DNA of 23,023 nucleotides from JAWAFD01 sp964467175 (GTDB lineage: Archaea > Micrarchaeota > Micrarchaeia > Anstonellales > J096): assembly GCA_964467175.1 (NCBI GenBank), contig CAYXNY010000035.1, positions 1-23,023 of the forward strand. The letters run 5' to 3'. A program made the translations under genes and the position numbers. Shown one piece after another: positions 6,740-14,460 of this stretch; the first letter of the stretch is position 1, and each line of letters opens with the position of its first letter. Below the pieces are notes generated by a model that saw nothing but the letters and a program-made list of their open reading frames with translations, did no database searches and had not been told where the DNA came from.

Positions 6740-8461
6740 CTATCCCCTCTTTTGCAGCTCAACCATCTCTTCTACTTCTCTTGTTGTTGTCGCCTCATCC
6801 GGCGCCTTATCGTTCCTCATCCTAACCATCCTCGGAAATCTTAGCGCATACCCCTTTTCTTTGCGCATGCCTGCCGTGTGGAGCGGACTTTCCGTAATTT
6901 CATCAAAAGCAACCTCTATTACATACCTCGGCTCAACCCAGAAATCAGGAGTAATTTTATAAACCAGATCCTCCGGCGGTTCTTTTGTTTTTATTTCATC
7001 CAGCAATTCTTTCAGCATTTTCATCTCTTCCTCTGTGTAGCCGGAGCCGATTTTCGCGATTGTTTCCAGCTTCCCCGTATCCTCATTTCTCACCGCAACA
7101 AGAAGCCCTCCGAATTCAAACTCAGCCCGCGCGCCCTTTCCGAGAAAATATCCGACTATTACTGCATCAATAGTATCCGCCGCCTTCCCGTAGCTTTTCT
7201 TCAGCTTTATCCATGCAAACTTTCTTTTTCCGGCTATGTATGGGGCGCTTAGGTCCTTCGCTATGATTCCTTCCAGGCCTTTATTCAAAGAGTCCTGAAA
7301 ATAGCTTTCAAGCTCGCTCGCATTATCTGTTTCGATGCTCTCCGCAACCTCAAGAACTCCCGAGGGGAATATTTTTTTGAGCGCTTTCCTCCTATCAGCA
7401 TAAGGTTTTGTCGTGTAATCCTGCCCATTTAGGTAGAGAAGGTCAAAAACAAAAACATAAAGCGGAAACTCTTCGCTCGCTTTATCTACTCCATACTTCC
7501 TCCTCCTGTGCATCGTCTCCTGAAAGGAGTAGAACCTGTTCTTCTTTTTGTTGAACGCGAGCGCCTCCCCTTCGAATATTATTTCCTTTGCTTTTATTTT
7601 TTTAATCGCATCCACAACATCGGGAAACATCTCTGTCATCACATCCAGCCTTCTAGAATATATCTCCACTCTCTCTCCTTTCTTGTGGCACTGCATCCTC
7701 AATCCGTCGTATTTTCTTTCCACCGCACACCTTCCAATTTTTTCTATTATTTCTTCTGCGGATGCAAGCCTTTCTGCGAGCGCTGGCCTAAGGGGTTTGA
7801 ACGGCTGGATTTTGAACTTTGTTATTTTTTTGTAATCCTCCATCGCTGTTCTGACTATATAGCCCAAATCCGAGCATAGATTATATGCCCGCTCTATCTC
7901 CTCCCTCTTTTCCTTTGTTCCGAAAAGCGCAACGCTCAAACCATCCAAAATGGTCGGGTCGCCCACGCCGAGCCTGAGCCTTCCCAAAACTATTCTTATG
8001 ATGTATTTGCCTTCTATGGGTTTTGAGTTGTTCAGGAGTTCGGCGAGCATTTTTATTTTCGCCTCCTGGCTTCCGGTCCCCGCGGCTTTTGCAATCCTGA
8101 CGAATGCGTTATAAACATATAGAATGTCAAGGGCTTTTGCAAAAAGCGACGTCTGTCTTTTTGTTTTCAGCAGTTCTTCGGCAACCCCCCCCAAATCCCC
8201 AAGTTCTTTATATTTTTTCTCAACCGTTTCTTTTGAATAGCCAGTCGAGGAGGAAATGGCCTCTATCCCAAACCTTTCCCCCAGCCCCAGGTTCAGGCCG
8301 GCATAAGGAGGGGCGAGCTGGCCCTGCAACAAGTAGGAAACCTTCTCTGCTTCCTCCGGCGTTGTTTTTTTGAACATTCCTGCAAGGATGTCGGTCATCT
8401 CAAGCCTTCCGCTTCTTCCCTCTATCTCTTCAAATATCTCTGCAAGCTCCTCAAACTTCAT
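6740..8461 (-). CDS. lig: ATP-dependent DNA ligase
   Basis: Seals nicks in DNA during replication (Okazaki fragments) and repair, through an enzyme-AMP intermediate. From the ATG at 8461 it has 573 residues, typical of archaeal ligases. The N-terminal helical DNA-binding domain spans about 1-220. The adenylation domain follows, with motif I KYDGLR and nucleophile K250, FEGEALAF (motif III), YVFVFDLLYLNG (IIIa), EGIIAKD (IV) and WIKLKKSY (V). The C-terminal OB domain ends with RFPRMVRMRNDKAPDEAT, matching motif VI. An upstream TTG at 8485 would add eight residues. The ATG is preferred because it lies 27 nt from a TATA-like element, giving a leaderless mRNA, and because MKFEELAEIFEEIE resembles known ligase starts. 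All key residues are present. Confidence 0.95.
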   Translation of the reverse strand: MKFEELAEIFEEIEGRSGRLEMTDILAGMFKKTTPEEAEKVSYLLQGQLAPPYAGLNLGLGERFGIEAISSSTGYSKETVEKKYKELGDLGGVAEELLKTKRQTSLFAKALDILYVYNAFVRIAKAAGTGSQEAKIKMLAELLNNSKPIEGKYIIRIVLGRLRLGVGDPTILDGLSVALFGTKEKREEIERAYNLCSDLGYIVRTAMEDYKKITKFKIQPFKPLRPALAERLASAEEIIEKIGRCAVERKYDGLRMQCHKKGERVEIYSRRLDVMTEMFPDVVDAIKKIKAKEIIFEGEALAFNKKKNRFYSFQETMHRRRKYGVDKASEEFPLYVFVFDLLYLNGQDYTTKPYADRRKALKKIFPSGVLEVAESIETDNASELESYFQDSLNKGLEGIIAKDLSAPYIAGKRKFAWIKLKKSYGKAADTIDAVIVGYFLGKGARAEFEFGGLLVAVRNEDTGKLETIAKIGSGYTEEEMKMLKELLDEIKTKEPPEDLVYKITPDFWVEPRYVIEVAFDEITESPLHTAGMRKEKGYALRFPRMVRMRNDKAPDEATTTREVEEMVELQKRG

Positions 8462-8483
8462 AAGAGGTTTTGAAAAATCAAGC

Positions 8484-8492
8484 AATTAAAAC
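8484..8492 (-). promoter_or_regulatory. TATA-like element of lig
   Basis: Minus-strand GTTTTAATT preceded by purine-rich CGAAAA, centred 27 nt before the ATG at 8461. It would overlap the alternative TTG start and so argues for the ATG. Confidence 0.5.
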
Positions 8493-8607
8493 TTTTCGGC
8501 TGATAGGATGCGCAAATTCGCTCGCTTAAATAAAAAATTAAAAAACAAAAAATTATTCGCTTCACTTCCCGTAAAAGATGGAAAAATAAAAAGATAAAGA
8601 AAAGCGG

Positions 8608-8648
8608 GCGGGTTTTGTTTTTTCCGGGTTGCGGGTTTTTTGTTTTTT
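8608..8648 (+). repeat. T-rich direct repeat in the lig divergent spacer
   Basis: The 230-bp spacer between the divergent lig and the next gene is A/T-rich and holds no ORF I believe. Within it GCGGGTTTTGTTTTTT (8608-8623) recurs as GCGGGTTTTTTGTTTTTT (8631-8648). The T runs could stop a plus-strand transcript, but no upstream plus-strand RNA is evident. GCCGAAAT also occurs twice in tandem at about 8665-8680. Confidence 0.4.
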
Positions 8649-8685
8649 AATTTGCAACAGGTCGGCCGAAATGCCGAAATGTAGA

Positions 8686-8699
8686 AAATATATTTAAAC
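8686..8699 (+). promoter_or_regulatory. TATA box of the 8724 gene
   Basis: AAATATATTTAAAC, centred about 30 nt before the ATG at 8724; predicts a leaderless or very short-leader mRNA. Confidence 0.6.
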
Positions 8700-8723
8700 A
8701 TTTTTGTTAATAATAAAGCGGGA

Positions 8724-9311
8724 ATGAGTATGGGGGGCAAAAAGGATGCTGCAAAAAACGCGATAGTAAAGCTAACCAATAAGATGAATGGATATGATCT
8801 GTGCAAAGCGATAGAAGAGAAGCTAGATTTAAGGAGAATGGAATTTAATAAATATAAACTTAATCCGGATGCGATCGATGCGCTCGCAAACGCCTGCAAA
8901 AAGCTGCATGATAAGCAGAAAGAAACTATTTTTAGGGAGTTTGGGGAGTTTTTATCCATAAGGGTGCAGGAAGGTTTGTTTTCTAGAGAGCTTACTTCTG
9001 ACTTGTTCGGTGAATTTTTGGACAGCTATATCGTAGCCGATCATATAGAGAGGATAGAAGTTCTTCAGAATATATATGGAAGGGACAAACAATTCAAGGC
9101 GATTATCGACGAATATTATTTACTGTTGGCGGATTCCCGGTCTGTTTCACCCATGGAGTACTTGTATGCAAAGGGAATGATAACAAAAGACCCGGAGCTT
9201 CTCAGAATAGCGTACATGGAATATAAAAAAGCTTCCGGGTGGGATGGTTTAGACAAAGAAGTGAAGCTCTTGCTCATCGGAGCAGTGTTGGCAGAGTTGC
9301 CCGAGCATTAA
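8724..9311 (+). CDS. Hypothetical helical protein
   Basis: Not recognised. The 195-residue product has no membrane segment or signal peptide, is rich in Lys, Glu, Asp, Leu and Ile, and appears almost wholly alpha-helical, with heptad-like hydrophobic spacing. One Cys pair is C33 and C59; no metal site or nucleotide-binding motif is visible. The start could also be the second ATG at 8730 (MGGKKDAA). Its own TATA box supports it as a real gene, and it is followed after 31 bp by the isomerase gene, which has a separate promoter. It is probably a small soluble lineage-specific protein; I assign no function. Confidence 0.7.
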   Translation: MSMGGKKDAAKNAIVKLTNKMNGYDLCKAIEEKLDLRRMEFNKYKLNPDAIDALANACKKLHDKQKETIFREFGEFLSIRVQEGLFSRELTSDLFGEFLDSYIVADHIERIEVLQNIYGRDKQFKAIIDEYYLLLADSRSVSPMEYLYAKGMITKDPELLRIAYMEYKKASGWDGLDKEVKLLLIGAVLAELPEH

Positions 9312-9320
9312 CTTTTTATT
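9312..9320 (+). promoter_or_regulatory. TATA-like element of the R15P isomerase gene
   Basis: CTTTTTATT directly after the preceding stop, centred 27 nt before the ATG at 9343. With the following T6 at about 9322-9327 the same DNA could also help end the upstream transcript. Confidence 0.45.
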
Positions 9321-9342
9321 CTTTTTTAATCGAGTTTATTCC

Positions 9343-10245
9343 ATGCAGAATAAAACAAAAGAGGTTATCAGGGATATAAAGGCGCTTAAAGTGCAGGGCG
9401 CAAGGAACATTGCAAAAGTTGCGCTGAAATCCCTAATTTACGAGATTGAAAACTCAAAGGCGAGAGGTTCAAATGAATTCGCGAGGGAAATCTCGAAAAC
9501 AATGGAAGTGCTGGGTAGGGCGAGGCCTACGGAGCCTATGCTCAGGAATGTTATGCGGAGGGCGCAGGAATACGCCGTGCAGAACAGAAGGAAGGATGTG
9601 AAACTTTTAACCTCTGGGATGAGCGCTTACTGTACAAAACTTTTAAAAGAGATGGACGAAAGCGTGGAAAAACTGAAAGAGTACGGCGCGAAATACATCC
9701 CAGAAAAAGCAACAATCATAACCCATTGTCACTCCTCAACTGTTACGGGGATAATAAAAAAGGCAGTGAAAATGGGAAAGGATATAGATGTAATTGCATG
9801 CGAGACAAGGCCGAGGTATCAGGGAAGAATAACTGCAAAGGAGCTTGCACAGGAGGGAATAAAAGTAACTTTTATTGTGGATGGGGCGATGAATTATTTT
9901 GCGAAAAAAGCTGATTTTGCACTAGTGGGCGCAGATGCGATCACTGCGGCCGGAGACCTTATAAACAAGGTTGGAACATCAACGCTCGCTAGGATAATGC
10001 GCATAAACGACAAAAGCTTCTTTTCTGCTGCCGAAACCCTGAAATACGACCCGCTCACGCAGTACGGGTTGAGGGAGGAGATAGAGGAGAGAAGCCCAGA
10101 TGAGGTATGGAAGGTAAAAATGAAAAATTTGAAGATAAGAAACCCGGCCTTTGATGTTACTGCGGCGAAATACATAAACGCTTACATCACAGAAAGGGGG
10201 ATAATTCCCCCCCAGTCTCTCGTTGCAGAGCTGAAAGAAAAATGA
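9343..10245 (+). CDS. Ribose-1,5-bisphosphate isomerase (eIF2B alpha/beta/delta family)
   Basis: A 300-residue member of the eIF2B-alpha/beta/delta and MtnA superfamily. The archaeal R15P isomerase branch turns ribose-1,5-bisphosphate into ribulose-1,5-bisphosphate in the AMP salvage route that feeds form III RuBisCO. Evidence: ITHCHSSTV with C129, CETRPRYQGR (the substrate-phosphate-binding region), IVDGAMNYF, and VGADAITAAGDLINKVGTST with D198. C129 and D198 have the same 69-residue spacing as the catalytic Cys133 and Asp202 known from the Thermococcus enzyme. The N-terminal 110 residues form the usual helical domain. No AMP phosphorylase or RuBisCO gene is inside the window. A translation regulatory eIF2B-like role is the alternative; the QGR and catalytic residues favour the isomerase. 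Confidence 0.85.
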   Translation: MQNKTKEVIRDIKALKVQGARNIAKVALKSLIYEIENSKARGSNEFAREISKTMEVLGRARPTEPMLRNVMRRAQEYAVQNRRKDVKLLTSGMSAYCTKLLKEMDESVEKLKEYGAKYIPEKATIITHCHSSTVTGIIKKAVKMGKDIDVIACETRPRYQGRITAKELAQEGIKVTFIVDGAMNYFAKKADFALVGADAITAAGDLINKVGTSTLARIMRINDKSFFSAAETLKYDPLTQYGLREEIEERSPDEVWKVKMKNLKIRNPAFDVTAAKYINAYITERGIIPPQSLVAELKEK

Positions 10246-10316
10246 GCGGTTGTGGTCTAGTGGTATGATTCTGGCTTCCCAAGCCAGCGGCCCGGGTTCA
10301 ATTCCCGGCAACCGCA
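10246..10316 (+). tRNA. tRNA-Gly (anticodon CCC)
   Basis: A full cloverleaf: acceptor GCGGTTG pairs with CAACCGC, discriminator A at 10316; anticodon stem CTGGC/GCCAG closes the loop TTCCCAA, giving anticodon CCC at 10278-10280, which reads GGG glycine codons. The T arm with GTTCAAT is present. No intron, and CCA is not encoded. It begins at the base right after the TGA of the isomerase gene, so it is probably cut out of that transcript by RNase P unless an internal promoter exists. Confidence 0.95.
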
Positions 10317-10319
10317 TAA

Positions 10320-10667
10320 GCCAGGGGGAGCTTTATCTTTTCTAATCTCCCCCTAGCTTCAACCCCCTTATGTGATTAGGAGGTTTGGCGGAGCCAGGGG
10401 GAGCTTTAGGTAATTCTCATCTCCCCCGAGCTTTTAGGGGGGAAGTATCCCCCCTGAAAAGCTACGCTCCCAAAATCACCCCCCTCATTTTTGATAATAA
10501 TTATAGTTCCCCCCTAAGCTTGAGAATAACCTAAAGGGGGATGGCGAGATGGGGGAAAATGAGAAAAACATTAAGCTTCCCCCAAGTCGTGGGGTATTAC
10601 CCCCCGGGGCTTATGGGGGTAGGCGAGTAAGGGGGAAATTAAAAATACATTAAGCTCCCCCTAGTCG
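10320..10667. repeat. Inverted array of G5/C5 repeat units
   Basis: This stretch has no gene. It holds four related units of 40-54 bp. Units 1 (10320-10359) and 2 (10393-10433) share the exact 16-mer GCCAGGGGGAGCTTTA and an ATCTCCCCC[TG]AGCTT end. Units 3 (10536-10589) and 4 (10615-10667) are close direct repeats of each other (GGGGG..GGCGAG..GGGGGAAA..CATTAAGC..CCCCC..AGTCG) and resemble the reverse complement of units 1-2. TTTAGGTAATTCTC (10405-10418) recurs inverted, with one mismatch, at 10522-10535. Each unit can fold into a hairpin of 6-8 bp, for example AGGGGGAG/CTCCCCCT in unit 1. Possible roles: a REP/MITE-like element, a regulatory or protein-binding region for the operon, or a DNA-processing site. 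None is shown. Confidence 0.75.
10429..10463. repeat. Central 15-bp hairpin of the repeat array
   Basis: AGCTTTTAGGGGGGA and TCCCCCCTGAAAAGCT pair over 15 bp with one bulged G (10456) and a loop of AGTA. It is the strongest palindrome in the gap and lies between the two oppositely oriented halves of the array. It could form a cruciform or an RNA hairpin behind the tRNA. No U tract follows directly, so a simple terminator is less likely. Confidence 0.7.
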
Positions 10668-10675
10668 ATACAAAA

Positions 10676-10685
10676 GATTTTTAAG
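10676..10685 (+). promoter_or_regulatory. TATA box of the membrane-complex operon
   Basis: GATTTTTAAG, preceded by purine-rich ACAAAA, is centred 27 nt before the ATG at 10708. Predicts a leaderless mRNA for the whole downstream operon, since later junctions leave little room for another promoter. Confidence 0.65.
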
Positions 10686-10707
10686 TGCTTACTTTCAACT
10701 CTTAGCG

Positions 10708-11817
10708 ATGGATGTATTCTGCCTGCCTGTTATCGTAGCGATTTCAATTTTTGTGATTGCACTCGGGTTCATGCTCGCAGGAATTTTAAACAATCCGCAG
10801 TTCAGTGCGAAGGTAAAGGAGGAGATGAGGGCAACGATAACAGGAATTCTGCTACTCATAGTAGTTGTTGGAATAGTTACATCAATAAATGCGTTCATAG
10901 AAACCTACACTGGCTATAAAGATGCCGGCGCTCTCTCAGCTTCTGTGCTTGAAAAATTTGAGGAGAAAGTTAAATTTTTGTTTGTTGAATATTCCGCGGT
11001 TCTTACAAGGATAGGTCAGTATGCCGGCCTAAGCTATAATGTCGCCTTCCCTATTGCAGTCTATCAGCTAAATTTTGGCGAAGCGCCTTTCAGCGGGCTT
11101 GGTTCTGTTTCCTCTTCTATTCATGGAATAGGAAATGTTCTTTCAACATTCTATTTTGCTTTGATTTCTTTGAAAGTTCTACTCCCGTTCACAGCATGGA
11201 TAGCAAAGGACTACCTCCTGCCAGTTGCTTTCGCATTTAGATTGATGCCCGGAACAAGAAAAATAGGCGCAACCCTCATTGCGCTGGCTCTTTCCGCCGC
11301 CATAGTTCTGCCGGCAGCAGTTGTTGTGGTTGGAGATTTTTTAGATGCTGCGGTTTCCATGCCCCATTATACTCTCGTTGAGGAAAAGCCCATGCATTTA
11401 AGAATACACGACCCGATGAGAATGGGTGGGATCCAACTCATTGTCTGCTCCCCCGCATTCCAAGCAATAGTCCAGCCAAAAGATCAAGTTTATGACTGGA
11501 TAATCTGCATTCCACTTTCTTTGGTGGGTGTCCCCTACAATGCCTGCGAGGTGTGGGTCGATATTGCGTACAGCTATGTGTTTGTTGCAGCTGCGGTACT
11601 GCAATTTAGTGCGATACTCAATTTTATTTTTATGGATACGCTTGCAGAGGTTTTTAATCCACTCATGGATGTTTTCATTCAAGCAGTTGTTGAACTGTCC
11701 ACAACACTTTCCATATTCTTCATTTCAATTACTCTCATAGTGGTAAGTGCCTACCGATCCATTTCAATCGCGCTTGGAGGAGAATTCTTCATGTATGGGT
11801 TTTCGAGGTTCACGTGA
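10708..11817 (+). CDS. Polytopic membrane protein, paralog 1 of 6
   Basis: First of six related membrane proteins, 369 residues, family not recognised by name. TM1 is about 5-27, TM2 about 42-64, a hydrophobic region about 140-175, then the shared motif R178-x5-R184-x2-G187-x14-P202, TM4 about 188-210, and two further segments near 275-300 and 325-350. The loop between TM1 and TM2 (KVKEEMRATI) carries the acidic residues seen at this place in the other paralogs. There is no signal peptide: the protein starts directly in TM1. It is the most divergent copy, with an extra C-terminal membrane segment. The layout recalls CedA/VirB6/TrbL-type channel subunits (inference). It is the first gene of the operon and has a leaderless start. 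Confidence 0.8.
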   Translation: MDVFCLPVIVAISIFVIALGFMLAGILNNPQFSAKVKEEMRATITGILLLIVVVGIVTSINAFIETYTGYKDAGALSASVLEKFEEKVKFLFVEYSAVLTRIGQYAGLSYNVAFPIAVYQLNFGEAPFSGLGSVSSSIHGIGNVLSTFYFALISLKVLLPFTAWIAKDYLLPVAFAFRLMPGTRKIGATLIALALSAAIVLPAAVVVVGDFLDAAVSMPHYTLVEEKPMHLRIHDPMRMGGIQLIVCSPAFQAIVQPKDQVYDWIICIPLSLVGVPYNACEVWVDIAYSYVFVAAAVLQFSAILNFIFMDTLAEVFNPLMDVFIQAVVELSTTLSIFFISITLIVVSAYRSISIALGGEFFMYGFSRFT

Positions 11818-11821
11818 TAGC

Positions 11822-12739
11822 ATGATAAAAAGAATGATCCTATTGGTTTCGCTGTTTTCCCTTCTGTTTGCGCAGAATGTATGCGACCCCACAACAGGAA
11901 TAGATGCTTTCTGGTGGGAGGCGCTCACAATCCTTGTTGGCGTTTCAGCACTCCTCATCGCAATAGTTTATATAATAGGCTCTGCCTTCCATTTCCCAAA
12001 CTATCTCGTGCTTGCAAAGGAGGAGCTTTTCCACCTCATAATAACTGTTTTCATAGTTCTGCTCATGCAGGGAATATTCGTTGGAAGTTGCGCTATTTTT
12101 TCCTCCTACCTCTCAGCGTACGCTGGCGTTGAAAACCCAATAGATTATTCAAAAAACTTTTTTTCAAAAATGCAGAACGAGCTCCAGAATACGATAGGAA
12201 CTTTGTACAGAGATTATTTTGAGCACCGCATCCAGTCCTCTGTTTACATGGGAAGATACGACTTCGGCGGCAGCGGAGTGCTTTTGTACACAAACTACTG
12301 GAGGGAGATTGTTGCTTCGCAGATCGAAATTCTCATAAACCTTCTCTCCTTGCTCCTGCTTTCAGCAAAAATGCAGGGAATAATGTTCGAGCTGGCTGTT
12401 GATGTTATTGTTCCATGGAGCGTACCTTTTGCGGTCATAGCGCGCCTCATTCCGCAGGCAAGGGAGGCCGGCAACATCCTTCTTGCAATAATTTTTTCCT
12501 TCTACATCCTCCTTCCATTCTCCTATTCTATTTTCGCAGCGAGCTACGATAAGATCTCAATTCCCTGCTCCTCTGAAGTTGCCCAAGACCCGTTTTTTGG
12601 CGGCTGTGAGGCAAACGGATTTATCGCATTCGCAAAGTTCTTTCCCTACACAATACTTTTCCCGAATATAGCGCTTGCAATTGTCATAAGCTCGATAGAC
12701 GCGATAAGAAGGGCGCTCTCTTTCGGTGGTGTGCCATGA
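11822..12739 (+). CDS. Polytopic membrane protein, paralog 2 of 6
   Basis: 305 residues from the ATG at 11822. An upstream in-frame ATG at 11747 lies inside the previous gene and would mask the signal peptide MIKRMILLVSLFSLLFAQ; CGTGAT just before 11822 fits a ribosome-binding site. After the signal peptide come TM1 (about 33-55), the loop VLAKEELFHL, TM2 (about 66-90), an outer loop of about 70 residues, a hydrophobic region about 165-190, the shared motif R208-x5-R214-x2-G217-x14-P232, TM4, a short outer loop with two Cys, and a C-terminal membrane segment. Starts 4 bp after the previous stop and overlaps the next gene by 4 bp. Likely a subunit of the same complex as its neighbours. Confidence 0.8.
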   Translation: MIKRMILLVSLFSLLFAQNVCDPTTGIDAFWWEALTILVGVSALLIAIVYIIGSAFHFPNYLVLAKEELFHLIITVFIVLLMQGIFVGSCAIFSSYLSAYAGVENPIDYSKNFFSKMQNELQNTIGTLYRDYFEHRIQSSVYMGRYDFGGSGVLLYTNYWREIVASQIEILINLLSLLLLSAKMQGIMFELAVDVIVPWSVPFAVIARLIPQAREAGNILLAIIFSFYILLPFSYSIFAASYDKISIPCSSEVAQDPFFGGCEANGFIAFAKFFPYTILFPNIALAIVISSIDAIRRALSFGGVP

Positions 12740-14460
12740 GAAAGCTATTTATTTTATTGCTGCTGGCTGCTTTGCTTTTTGCCCAGCCACCCCAGCCACC
12801 AACATATACAGAAGCTTTTGAGAAGCTTCCTCAAACAACCTTTGTTTCTACGGTTCTTTCCAACTGGCAGCTAGTTGCAATTACCCTCCTCCTCATCTCA
12901 CTTATGGTTGCGGTATTCGCGACCGTTGGTGGAAAGGCGTTTGGATTATCCGCGCTTGAGGCATGGGGGAAGAGCGAGCTTGGCGAGATATTTATAAACG
13001 CGCTCATAATCATTTTCATCCTCGCCTTCCTGGGCTTCCTGGATTCTCTTGCGTCCCAGATAATTCCATGCGTGCAGGGAAACTGCATTGCTCAAAGCGC
13101 TTCTGAATATTTGGGTGATTATCTAAAGGAAGTAAGAAATGTTGCTAAGGACATTTACTCTGATGCGATAGGAAACGGAAAAATTTCCTCGCTCTCGTTT
13201 GGTTTCGGCTCTGATACCTTCTTGACAATGCAGCTTCCAGCAGAGCTTTATTACTACGTCAGTTCTAGACCAAATGCCGGCCTTGCGGTCTACCTTACGC
13301 GCGACCAGGTTTTGATGGACTATTTAAGCTCTGCCTATGCCCTTCTTTTGGCCCAAAAATTCTTCTTAGATAACGTTGCGTTTGTCCTTGGGCCTGTTTT
13401 CATTCTCACAGGGGTCATCCTCCGCTCGTTCTTCCTCACAAGAAGATGGGGCGGAACGCTTATTGCTGTTGGTTTTGGAGCGATGGTTGTTTTTCCCGGC
13501 ATGTTTCTCCTCACGTTTGCGACAACAGAAAACAAATTTTCCACTGATGTTGCGTATGATTTCGGCGAGCAGTGTCCTATTGAATGCAGGATGCTTACTC
13601 CCGTTGCGTACAATTTAACAGACGGAATTTCCTATGCTGAACTCATAGCTATTGCCCGCGAAAAGGGGTGGACGAATGAGCAGTTAGAAGGAATATACAA
13701 TGGAAGCATAGAAAAGTTGGATGGCTTATCCTCCTGCAACTATCCGCCAGTCTGCCCATCCTCCTGCAGAGTTCTTCCCTATCCGATTGAGAATTCATTT
13801 TGCGCCGATGCACAGAAAAACTGCTCTGAGATTTTGGGCGAAAGGGAAAAATGTTTTGTGAACAGGATTGTTCTTGAACCTGATTATGAAAAACTCAAGG
13901 AGGTTGATTCAAGGTGCAGGATTGTTGCGCCGTTCTCCATTCCAACTTCGGACGATTACTGCCCGTTGTTCTGCAGGGCTGTTTATACAAACGGGACCTC
14001 GTATTGCTACAACCATATAAACTACGATACTTTCAAGTGCGAAAGCCACTACCCATCAAACCCCGAGCAGATATGGAAGAATGCGAACACAAGCTTCTAT
14101 GCTGAAAACAGGGCGGGAATGATTGAAGCGGCTGAGCAAACGAGCGTTTACATAATACACGAAGACATGAAAGATGCAGACTGCAGGGCTCTTCTTGATT
14201 TTCAGGACCCGGGCTTTGGCTACAACCCGCCAGTTTTCGCGAACTGCGAGTATCATTGCACAACCCAGACCCCAACCCAGACGCATTCAGCAACCGGAAC
14301 CCTCACCAGCATTAAATACGTTGAAAGCGTTGCGAAAATAATGATAAATGCCTACCTCCTTCCTCTGTTCAACATCGCAGCTACAATAGTTTTCATCTCG
14401 GGGCTTGCTTCATTTTTGGGAGGGGAGCTTTTCGTTCCTGCATTGGGTGAGCTTGTATGA
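12736..14460 (+). CDS. Polytopic membrane protein, paralog 3 of 6, with Cys-rich outer domain
   Basis: Longest of the six (574 residues). Signal peptide MRKLFILLLLAALLFAQ, TM1 about 45-65, loop AWGKSELGEI, TM2 about 85-103, outer loop, hydrophobic region about 212-229, shared motif R230-x5-R236-x2-G239-x14-P254, TM4, then an inserted domain of about 270 residues before the last membrane segment (about 540-565). The insert has three CPxxCR motifs (C280/C284, C340/C344, C409/C413) spaced 60 and 69 residues, plus many further Cys. Topology places it outside, so disulfides or a metal site are plausible. Sequons such as NGS, NTS and NGT suggest AglB-dependent glycosylation. ATGA overlaps at both ends indicate translational coupling. 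Confidence 0.8.
   Translation: MRKLFILLLLAALLFAQPPQPPTYTEAFEKLPQTTFVSTVLSNWQLVAITLLLISLMVAVFATVGGKAFGLSALEAWGKSELGEIFINALIIIFILAFLGFLDSLASQIIPCVQGNCIAQSASEYLGDYLKEVRNVAKDIYSDAIGNGKISSLSFGFGSDTFLTMQLPAELYYYVSSRPNAGLAVYLTRDQVLMDYLSSAYALLLAQKFFLDNVAFVLGPVFILTGVILRSFFLTRRWGGTLIAVGFGAMVVFPGMFLLTFATTENKFSTDVAYDFGEQCPIECRMLTPVAYNLTDGISYAELIAIAREKGWTNEQLEGIYNGSIEKLDGLSSCNYPPVCPSSCRVLPYPIENSFCADAQKNCSEILGEREKCFVNRIVLEPDYEKLKEVDSRCRIVAPFSIPTSDDYCPLFCRAVYTNGTSYCYNHINYDTFKCESHYPSNPEQIWKNANTSFYAENRAGMIEAAEQTSVYIIHEDMKDADCRALLDFQDPGFGYNPPVFANCEYHCTTQTPTQTHSATGTLTSIKYVESVAKIMINAYLLPLFNIAATIVFISGLASFLGGELFVPALGELV

Noticed and set aside
8486..8959. Minus-strand ORF of 157 codons across the lig spacer
   Set aside because: Runs through the TATA box of the divergent gene and opposite its coding region; composition is Ser/Phe/Lys-rich with no domain.
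9979..10317. Minus-strand ORF starting inside the tRNA (MRLPGIEPGPLAWEAR...)
   Set aside because: This is the well-known false protein from reading a tRNA gene backwards; the rest is antisense to the isomerase gene.
10317..10700. CRISPR array
   Set aside because: Only four imperfect units in mixed orientation, irregular spacing and no cas genes nearby.
11747..11821. Upstream start for paralog 2
   Set aside because: It lies inside paralog 1 and puts a charged leader before an evident signal peptide at 11822.
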